64,000 nt of DNA, from the NCBI GenBank assembly GCA_964019135.1, contig OZ025253.1, positions 11,289,059 through 11,353,058 on the forward strand, read 5' to 3'. Below the pieces are notes generated by a model, which was not told the origin of the DNA, ran no database searches, and saw only the letters and a list, made by a program, of their open reading frames with translations. Shown one piece after another: positions 39,060 to 47,900 of this stretch (positions within the stretch are counted from its first letter, which is position 1; every line of letters begins with the position of its first letter). A program made the position numbers and the translations under genes. The stretch comes from Arenicola marina (lineage: Eukaryota; Annelida; Polychaeta; Arenicolidae).

Positions 39060-40100
39060 ATAACCTCGGTCTACATGTCATTAGATCAAGGTCAAGGCCT
39101 AGGTCACGGTCATAATACTGAAGATAGCGACTTCATCACATAAATAAACATCATTTTTTATACATGATAAATGAATTCTTTGCGCCCAAACGAACAAGTA
39201 ACTTGTACGGCAGAGACCATCGACCTGCATATTTACATATACATACATATATGATAGAAGCCAACATAGGTGCGACCTAAGGCGTGGATGACATCAGATT
39301 TCATACATAGTGCCTTTCCCTCGAACCCGAGTAAATATATGTGCCGCGCCGCACTTCAGGCTTATGGAAGTGTTCTGCTTTATTGTCAGAACAGCCCGCT
39401 CGCTGGAGCGCTAGTAATAACTGATCCAAGCCAACCCGATCCCAAACACCCATGCCATAACACGTAATGTGGACCACACAGTCAAACCAGATAAGTGGGT
39501 ATACTGACTTAAAATAACTATGCATGTATATATGCAACATAGAACCACGTAGATGCAACAAGAACAGGACAGAAAATGGATATGTTGCCGTAGAAGACAG
39601 CATTCAGCGCTATATATACCATGACCAATCATACCAACTTGGGTTTTTGCCGTGATCAGCAACAACATGGTTGATGAAAACAAAGCAAGGCATGTGATTT
39701 CGTATGTTATGTAGGCCATGCTATTGCAAGCAGTAATTCTGAGGCGTCTGTCCCGCTTAAACCTGCTTAAACAGATGCTCGCGATTACAGACTGTATCCG
39801 GGTGCAACACCGTATCAAATCACGAGTGGCGAACTGAATTAATTACTTTAATACTCCGTAATCACTTGATACTCCGCTCCACAGCGTTCAGTCTGTCGTA
39901 TGAGGAAGAGGAATGAGGAATGATCTAAGTTAACATGACTTTGCGTCATCCTCTATTAACAGACTATGGGGAAAAACCCCCAAGATGGGAGAGTCTGCAC
40001 GGTCCGATCCGGAAGAAGTGCACAGTAACGTTAGCGTCTGGATCCAATACCTGCCTGCGTGGTCGGTCGGCCGAGCCGGTGAGTTTCGCTACAACTGCTA
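39060..40100. other. Intergenic, no gene seen
   Basis: Contains only a possible minus-strand core promoter (39610-39627). Open frames here are short, lack splice partners and have no recognisable domain. Confidence 0.5.
39610..39627 (-). promoter_or_regulatory. Possible core promoter for gene A
   Basis: On the minus strand GGTATATATAGCGC follows GATTGG (an inverted CCAAT box) by a few bases, about 690 bp upstream of the gene A signal exon. Gene A seems to need a 5' non-coding exon, and this is the best nearby start for it. I did not find a convincing donor between the two, so the link is tentative. Confidence 0.25.
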
Positions 40101-40102
40101 AC

Positions 40103-40166
40103 ACCACTCTCTGGAAAACCACTCTCTGGAAAACCACTCTCTGGAAAACCACTCTCTGGAAAACCA
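40103..40166. repeat. 15-bp minisatellite, about 4 copies
   Basis: Four tandem copies of ACCACTCTCTGGAAA. The 15-bp period gives a repeated five-residue frame, but no splice-supported exon surrounds it. Confidence 0.9.
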
Positions 40167-40199
40167 CCCGCAGCAAGCACCGGTCGACATCAAATTGAT

Positions 40200-41480
40200 G
40201 TAAATTACCTTTTTATTTTAATGATCAATATATTATATTGGTTATATTATAATGTAACTGAAACGGGCCTAGTTTTCTCACTGACATCTTTAACGGTGAA
40301 TGTCAATGTAGCAATAGTGCGAGTTGGTGTGGCGTCTTATTGGCCAGACATCAAGCTGCAGCATCCCGCCAAGCATCAGCATCCCGCCAATGTTCGTTAT
40401 TGGATAAAGAAAATGAAGGGCTTCTACAGATTTCTACGCAATGTCACTATGGCCACCATTGACTATTGAAGGGGCCGTAGGGCTGTTTGGGTCAGATTAC
40501 ACGATTTTAGCGGCCTTCAGATTTAATGCTGTTGTACTAGTTAACACGACCATCAACTCCTAATAGTATCTACTCTCTATGTTTAATTGGTTAACGGAAA
40601 CTATCTGAAATAATGTCATAGCAACATTTCAATAAGTATGCAACATTCATTGCTGCCGAATTAACATTTTAATACCTAAGCAACCTTGAGTATTATCAAA
40701 TAACAAAATCTAAAAAAATGGTTTATACAATGCAAAATGTGAACATGTGATGTACTAGTGAAGTGTGCATATTGTATCTTCTATTGTGACAGTAAACGGA
40801 ATAATACAACTGACCATGCACGACCTTCAAAAAATGTAACTGGCTTTCATCAGCGGGAGTTCCCCGATACAAGGCGAAATTTTATAATTTTAATTCATCA
40901 ATTTTTTAAATATTAAAACAGCCAGTTTCTAATTTATATTATTGATGGCGGCTTGCGCTTGGATTGGTATATGTCATTCTTTGGCATAATCTGATGACTA
41001 CTGAGGGCATTCGACTCATTTATGATTCTTAGCATGAGCGTCAATTCCCGTGAAGCCACCTTTAAGCCACAATTGGATATTGAATGCCAGTAACAAGGAG
41101 CCATGCCGTACGGCGGAAAATAAATAGAAATAAGTCTGATCACAATATTATTGCAGACGGGTGCGGACATAAACCTCATCGCCGGCCTTATACCATGTTG
41201 TGTTGCATTTTTCAAGCAGGTCAACAGTTAGCCCCAACCTTGTGGCGTTGTTGCCGAGATAAGGAGGGAGGTACGACTGGACGCCTGTTAAAACTGGCAC
41301 GTAACGGGACTAGTCAACAGCTACAGAACCTCATCGCAGGCCTTATACCATGTTGTGTTGCCGAGTCGGTTGTGACTACGCAGTTGCACAACGAAGGAAG
41401 GCTGCCACAGGCGGATGGCATGTAGGTGGGGTCCGATCTCTCCCACTGCTAGGCAGTCGACGTGCGCTAGGGTTAAATTG
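40200..41480. other. Intergenic, with a 33-bp direct repeat
   Basis: Mostly AT-rich with no gene seen. A 33-bp sequence (AACCTCATCGCCGGCCTTAT...) at about 41172 recurs at about 41327 with one base change, 155 bp apart. The two copies lie in different reading frames, which argues against a protein repeat. Confidence 0.5.
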
Positions 41481-41486
41481 AATACG

Positions 41487-41920
41487 TTAGGAATCCTCTG
41501 GAACAAATGGCGGGAATGGCGGGGGGGGGGGGGGGCATGCCAACAGACAGGTGTATCGTACTTGTGACACTGTAGGTTTCACGTAACAACGCCACATGTC
41601 CTTGAAATTGGATTCTGTACTGTGCCGCTCATATATGCGTGGCGAGAAGCGGTTTTGATGGCGAGAACTTACATTTTGAGTGTGGCGATAGTTTCTGGAA
41701 GTCTGTATCTTACAACTTACTCTATCATTTTGGTTCAAGTCTCCGTGATTACGACCATATCCTTTATTGCTTGTCGAACGAGCAATCAGCTCTGATTCGC
41801 ACTGCCATTGACACATGATAAGCGAAACGCCACCTGGCGAAAGCCGCGCGGGAAGAATGGTCAAAAAAGAAAATGGCGCGATGAACGGCAAGAAAGTCTC
41901 ATCTCAACTATTTGGATCGG
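41487..41920 (-). pseudogene. Possible relic of a third gene of the same type
   Basis: On the minus strand, about 41905-41865 reads GAGATGAGACTTTCTTGCCG then TTCATCGCGCCATT. This resembles the 3' part of the gene A transmembrane exon (GAGATGAGTCTTGGTCATCG then CGCCATT). Downstream are two exon-like pieces with GTAAGT donors, one encoding LIARSTSNKGYGRNHGD and one FQKLSPHSK. No membrane span or signal peptide is intact here. The match is short and could be chance. Confidence 0.25.
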
Positions 41921-42179
41921 AACGTGATCTCTTGGTTCACATGCATATGGTAAATATGACGTTTATGTATCATTATACAATATTACAATGGATTTGTAAA
42001 TCGTACCGATAAGAACACGTAGTTGCCCACGCAAACAAATCACACACCCGTCTCCCCTCCCTATGGATATGAGACAGTGGTGCGGCCCATCAACTGTCTC
42101 ATATGGGACTAGGCGTACATTACCTATGCAGCACGGACACATACACTGACACATGGGTTCATGCACAACGATGACAACG

Positions 42180-42270
42180 TGTACCGGTCACGTATACATT
42201 TGAAGTTCGAACCCACAACCAGTTGGTCAGCAGACGTCGACCACGACGACTCACCTGATACAGTGGCGAT
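42180..42270 (-). mobile_element. Possible decayed tRNA-like SINE head
   Basis: The minus strand reads GTGGTCGACGTCTGCTGACC, AACTGGTTGTGG and a GGTTCGAACTTC B-box-like sequence. It is too short and diverged to assign to either SINE family in the window. Confidence 0.3.
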
Positions 42271-42515
42271 ATAAAACCCAAAGAATTGATTCGTTGTTGA
42301 CTAATCAGTTATAGCTTAAAGGAACCAAAGGTGATGAGAAGTGCCGCCTCGAGTCTCCAGTTGTATCCATCTGGCCAGACGCTTGAATAATTTTGCTATT
42401 CTTGGAAGGGTGGTAATCCCGTGGATTTTCCTGGTTATCCCGAGGCGTTTCCAAAGGTGTGCAACAAGCAATTTCCGGAATGAGCGGAGTGGTGTTCACC
42501 ATAAACCACTCGTTC

Positions 42516-42628
42516 GCCTATATCATGGCTATACCATGACGACATCGTGGCTATATCATAGCTATGCCATGACGCTATCGTGGCTATATCATGACGCTAT
42601 CGTGGCTATGTCATAGTCATGCCATGGT
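42516..42628. repeat. Degenerate minisatellite of TATCATGGCTA/ACGCTATCG units
   Basis: Irregular tandem copies of GGCTATATCATG with interleaved ACGCTATCGT segments. Short and imperfect; no gene seen. Confidence 0.75.
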
Positions 42629-42759
42629 CTGCGCTGGCAAAGGGCCGGATACCGCCGACGCAAACAGAAAGGACGGGCGGACTTGGCGTTGAAGCTTGGT
42701 TCGCCTAGCATGCACACATCGGTTACCCGACCGGCTGAGAGAAGCAAGCGAAAGGAGTG

Positions 42760-43680
42760 CAAGGTGGGGTGGGTGGGGGGGGGGGGGAGAAAGGCAGGGG
42801 GGAGGGCGCAAAAGAGGCGAGACGAAGAGAAAGGTACAGACGAGCAGCGGAGAGGTCAGCGGTCGGCGGTCGGTGGTTACGTGTGGTGTGTGTGTGGGGG
42901 GGGGGGGGGGGGGCGGGTAAGCGGCAATTGATGTAGGGGACTAAATTATGAGACCAGCGAAAGTGCAAGGGAGAATGTGGAAGGTGTCGAGTGGGGTCGG
43001 GGGGTGGGGAGGTGGGGAGACGTAGGAAGAGGCCCCAAGGAGATACATGAGACTGCCAAGCAAGGGTGACCTGTAGCAGTGTAGTGGGATAAGAAAGCAG
43101 GCCAGCGAGTGTACAAGCTTCAGGAGCGAAGGAGGGTTTAGAGAGGACGGGTGGGGAGGGGGGGGGGGGGGGGGGGGGCTCAAGTATGCAATCGGGAAAG
43201 CGAAAGGAACCGAACAATTGACAATGCATTAAGATAGGACGGAATGCTTTTTTACCTAGACATGCGGATTGAGGACGGGGGAGGCGGGGGGGGGGGGACG
43301 CCCGCCTGCTTCTGGGCAATAAAGATAACGAGAAGGAGCCGCGCTTCACGAGCCAGGCCCCCGCTTCAATCCCGCTCAGTAACAAGCCCGCCCCGCATTT
43401 TATCAACCATTCCCGAAAAAAAATCTTCCACAAGATCGAAAGAACAAAAGTCGGGATCTAACTCCGGGTTTGGAACGCCTTGTGAGGCGAAACTAATACC
43501 TCGTCAGGGGAATTTGCCAAGCGGGGGGGTTGCTCTCTGAAAAGTTGCGACCGGGGGGGGGCTGCTCGGAAAAGCCGACTTTAACAGTGTTCAGGTTCCC
43601 AAGGGGGGGGGGGGAGGTTGCAACCCCCCTAACCCCCCCCCCCCGCCCCCCCCCCCCCCCCTGGATCCGCCACTGCTCGT
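42760..43680. repeat. Cluster of long G/C homopolymer runs, element ends
   Basis: Repeated runs of 8-20 G or C occur, including about 20 G near 43160 and C runs at 43630-43660. The right edge reads CTGGATCCGCCACTG, the inverted form of the GGCGGATCCAGGG end seen at 6735 and 38085, so at least one copy of that or a related element ends here. Proline-rich frames across this block are products of the C runs. Confidence 0.6.
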
Positions 43681-43684
43681 TCCG

Positions 43685-44650
43685 CGACGAAGTTGGGGAC
43701 GACTTAATGTGTCGAGTAATTGGTCACATAGTCAATTATGATCTCGATCTCACAAGAACACAGGAAGGAAAGCGGTTGTTAAAGTTGCATGTCGAGTTCT
43801 TTCCCGCCAAAACTAAGCCCAGGCGAAATTTATATCAAAATTTGCAGAAAACTCGATTGTTTCATTCTATTAATTCAGAAACCTGATAAACATCGCCGTT
43901 TCGGCTGTGGTGTGGCAAATGTGTCTATCCCGGGACACCACAGAACTCTGTCGCGGCACTGCTACTTATACCAAAGCATCGCGAAGCACACAAACTGATG
44001 ACGTTTACCACTAAAATGAAAACTTGTGGTAAATTGATATCACGGACAAGGCCAAGAGGCACTATTTGGCAGTCTGGTATGGGTGAGTATAGATAAAAGA
44101 AGTCTTGAATGATTCAAGGACTGATTCTTATATGTATTTTGACCTCAATAGTTTTGGCGGGAAAGAGCTTGACATGCAACTTTAATAACTTTGTATTCTT
44201 CTAAATGCGATTGGACAGCAGTTAGCCACACTGTAGTTCCGCACGCGGCCCCAGAAACACTTCTGGGTAGAAGTGACGTCGACAAACTTGTTACTACAGT
44301 GGTAACGAAGTCGACATAATTGCTTAAGATAAGATAAAATTTTATTCAGCACAAGTGCTGCTGACTGACAATGATAAAATGACATGAGCTGGTGAGATAA
44401 ATATACATATGATAATGAAAAGATATATTGTACAATATGATTTATCTCATGGCAATAACTTACTTTTTCGCACATTGCAGTCATTCGATAGTTTGAGGTC
44501 ATATAATATATATCCATGGCTATCAAGTTGAGTTGGAACTATATATGTAAATATTGCGCGCAGTGATATGATGAACACTGAGTAACAAGGTCTGTGAAAC
44601 AAATGGCAGTTACATTGGAACGCACGAACTAAAATCTATCACATCTATCT
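43685..44650. other. Spacer downstream of gene B
   Basis: No exon found. GATAAGATAAAATTTTATT near 44330 resembles the 3' tail of a non-LTR retroelement, but no coding part adjoins it. Confidence 0.45.
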
Positions 44651-44661
44651 AAGTTTTAGAT

Positions 44662-44667
44662 TTTAAT
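44662..44667 (-). terminator. Poly(A) signal candidate of gene B
   Basis: ATTAAA on the minus strand, about 65 bp after the gene B stop codon. ATTAAA is the commonest variant of the animal polyadenylation hexamer, and the spacing suits a short 3' UTR. Confidence 0.45.
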
Positions 44668-44729
44668 CCACCAAGGTTCGTGACATAAAAAAATATGTTT
44701 ATCAAACTGAAAAACAATTTAAGGAGATC

Positions 44730-44983
44730 TCAATTGCTGACAGTGATACCGGGATGGGTTGTTCCCAAGACTGTTGTCAACATTGGTCCCTGGCAAGAGT
44801 GCGAGAAGTCCCCTGACCGCTCTATGCCACCACTCAGATATGACTTGCGGTCGATATTTTTGGATGAATTCGAGATTTGGTCATTCCATGACAGCCTTGT
44901 ACCGTCTTCTGGTCGTTCCGGGTTTTTGGAAGCATGTTTCCGCATTAGGAGCGTTTCTCCAGGAGGTTTCTTTAGGCTCGTCC
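44730..44983 (-). CDS. Gene B last exon: cytoplasmic tail and stop
   Basis: Acceptor AAATGGCTTTCAG, then 254 nt entering in phase 1 and ending TGA. The peptide begins TSLKKPPGETLLMRKHASK, passes through RLSWNDQISNSSKNIDRKSY and ends GITVSN. It is polar and rich in Ser, Lys and Arg, as expected for a cytosolic tail. No ITAM, ITIM or C-terminal PDZ ligand is evident. The only Tyr in the exon is in RKSYLSG. Confidence 0.7.
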
Positions 44984-47900
44984 CTGAAAGCCATTTAAAA
45001 TATCGCGAAATTCAGAAAATATTAGGTAAAAACTAAAATATCCTGCATTATTTCATCACTAATTAGTCAGAGAAAAATGCATTCACTAAAATTATGAATA
45101 ATGATACAATGTCTTGTGCTTTAGTTGATGGAAGTTTTGCCTCTGTGATTGACTGGCGACAGGGACTACTTACGGCTCAACACTTGTTTCATGACAACGG
45201 TGAGGGCTAATATAAGTATTACAGCCAGTACACCGATGACAACCGCGAATCCTGTTGTAATGGGGTCTGTTGAGAATCCTGCAAACACGATGGCTTAACC
45301 ATGTACAAACTCAAAATGCACAAGCAGATTACATATATTTTTCATCATAACAAGAAGCGATAATGACCCCTTTATCTTCAATATTATCTTATTAGCCATT
45401 ATCTTCATTGCCATATCATGAGCCATTATCTTCATAGTCATCGCATTAGCCATTATCTTCATTGCCATATCATGAGCCATTATCGTCATTGTCATCTCAT
45501 TAGCCATTATTGTCACCAACACCTCATTTCTTAAATCCGTATATGTCCAACCAGTGAATGGAACTGCACTGTACGTTCATTTAAAGTCATACATGTTTAC
45601 ATATCCACGTACTTTCATTTCCGTCTACTGACGTCAGTGTCGCGGGGACAATAGGGAAGGCCGTGGCGTTCTCCGTCCCAGTCAGATATGGCGGATTAGT
45701 TGTTCCCGGAGCTGACGATGGCGAGTGAAAGAAAAAAGTCATTGCCATCAACATCATCGATTATTCAAGTTCTATGGCTCATAGCTTTTTCTTCTCGGGC
45801 TCATTAAATTGTCTTCATTGCCATCTCATTAGCCATTATCTTCATTAGCATCTCATTAGCCATTATCTTCGTTGTCATCTCATTAGCCATTATCTTCATT
45901 AGCATCTCATTAGCCATTATCTTCGTTGTCATCTCATTCGCCATTATCTTCATTAGCATCTCATTAGCCATTATCTTCATTAGCATCTCATTAGCCATTA
46001 TCTTCGTTGTCATCTCATTCGCCATTATCTTCATTAGCATCTCATTAGCCATTATCTTCAGTTTCATTTCATTATCCATTGTCTTCAGTATCATGGTATT
46101 AGCCATTATCTTTATTGTCATCTCATTAGCCATTATTGTCACCAACGCCTCATTTCTTAATGTCCAAACAGTGAATTGAATTGCACTCTACGTTGATTTA
46201 AAATCATACATGTTCACATATCTACGCACCTTGAGACTCATCTACTGACGTCAGTGTCACGGGGACAATAGGGAAGGCCGTGGCGTTCTCCGTCCCAGTC
46301 AGATATGGCGGATTAGTTGTTCCCGGAGCTGACGATGGCGAGTGAAAGAAAAAAGTCATTGCCAACAACATCATCGATTATTCAAGTTCTATGGCTCATA
46401 GCTTTTTCTTCTCGGGCTCATTAAATTGTCTTCATTGCCATCTCATTAGCCATTATCTTCATTAGCATCTCATTAGCCATTATCTTCGTTGTCATCTCAT
46501 TCGCCATTATCTTCATTATCATCTCATTAGCCATTATCTTCGTTGTCATCTCATTAGCCATTATCTTCATTAGCATCTCATTAGCCATTATCTTCGTTGT
46601 CATCTCATTCGCCATTATCTTCATTAGCATCTCATTAGCCATTATCTTCATTAGCATCTCATTAGCCATTATCTTCGTTGTCATCTCATTCGCCATTATC
46701 TTCATTAGCATCTCATTAGCCATTATCTTCAGTTTCATTTCATTATCCATTGTCTTCAGTATCATGGTATTAGCCATTATCTTTATTGTCATCTCATTAG
46801 CCATTATTGTCACCAACGCCTCATTTCTTAATGTCCAAACAGTGAATTGAATTGCACTCTACGTTGATTTAAAATCATACATGTTCACATATCTACGCAC
46901 CTTGAGACTCATCTACTGACGTCAGTGTCGCGGGGACAATAGGGAAGGCCGTGGCGTTCTCCGTCCCAGTCAGATATGGCGGATTAGTTGTTCCCGGAGC
47001 TGACGATGGCGAGTGAAAGAAAAAAGTCATTGCCAACAACATCATCGATTATTCAAGTTCTATGGCTCATAGTTTTTTCTTCTCGGGCTCATTAAATTGT
47101 CTTCATTGTCATCGCATGAGCCATTATCTTCATTGTCATCTCATTAGTCATTATCTACACTGTCATCTCATTAGGCATTATTTTCATTATCATATCTTTT
47201 CTTTTCTCAAACCCTTAAATGTCCAAACAGTGAATCGATCTGCACTGTACGCTCATTTAAATTCATACATCTCCTTAGCGACTGTCCTCATGATCATCGA
47301 ATTAGCCATTATCTTTATTGTCATTCCATTAGCCATTATTGTCACCAACACCTCATTTCTTAAATCCGTATATGTCCAAACAGTGAATCGAACTGCACTC
47401 TACGTTGATTTAAAATCATACATGTTCACATATCTACGCACCTTGAGACTCATCTACTGACGTCAGTGTCGTGGGGACAATAGAGAAGGCCGTGGCGTTC
47501 TCCGTCCCAGTCAGATATGGCGGATTAGTTGTTCCCGGAGCTGACGATGGCGAGTGAAAGAAAAAAGTCATTGCCAACAACATCATCGATTATTCAAGTT
47601 CTATGGCTCATAGCTTTTTCTTCTCGGGCTCATTAAATTGTCTTCATTGCCATCTCATTAGCCATTATCTTCATTAGCATCTCATTAGCCATTATCTTCG
47701 TTGTCATCTCATTCGCCATTATCTTCATTAGCATCTCATTAGCTATTATCTTCATTTTCATTTCATTATCCATTGTCTTCAGTATCATGGCATTAGCCAT
47801 TATCTTTATTGTCATCTCATTAGCCATTATTGTCACCAACGCCTCATTTCTTAATGTCCAAACAGTGAATCGAATTGCACTCTACGTTGATTTAAAATCA

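Noticed and set aside
39301-39818. Minus-strand frame with hydrophobic stretches (TCLALFSSTMLLLITAK)
   Set aside because: No signal or splice context, no repeat of the stalk/TM exon design, and it overlaps the candidate gene A promoter.
39935-40198. Plus-strand frame with TTLWK repeats
   Set aside because: The repeat is a 15-bp minisatellite. The rest has no recognisable domain, and the one plausible donor (GCCG/GTGAGT) lacks a good acceptor partner.
42723-43433. Proline-rich 236-codon frame on the minus strand
   Set aside because: The prolines come from C runs complementary to G tracts. The block contains mobile-element ends, and there are no splice sites or domains.
45804-46816. MANEM-repeat frames on the minus strand and I/V-rich frames on the plus strand
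   Set aside because: They are 27-bp intronic minisatellites between the gene B exons. The real exons next to them use other frames and have splice sites.
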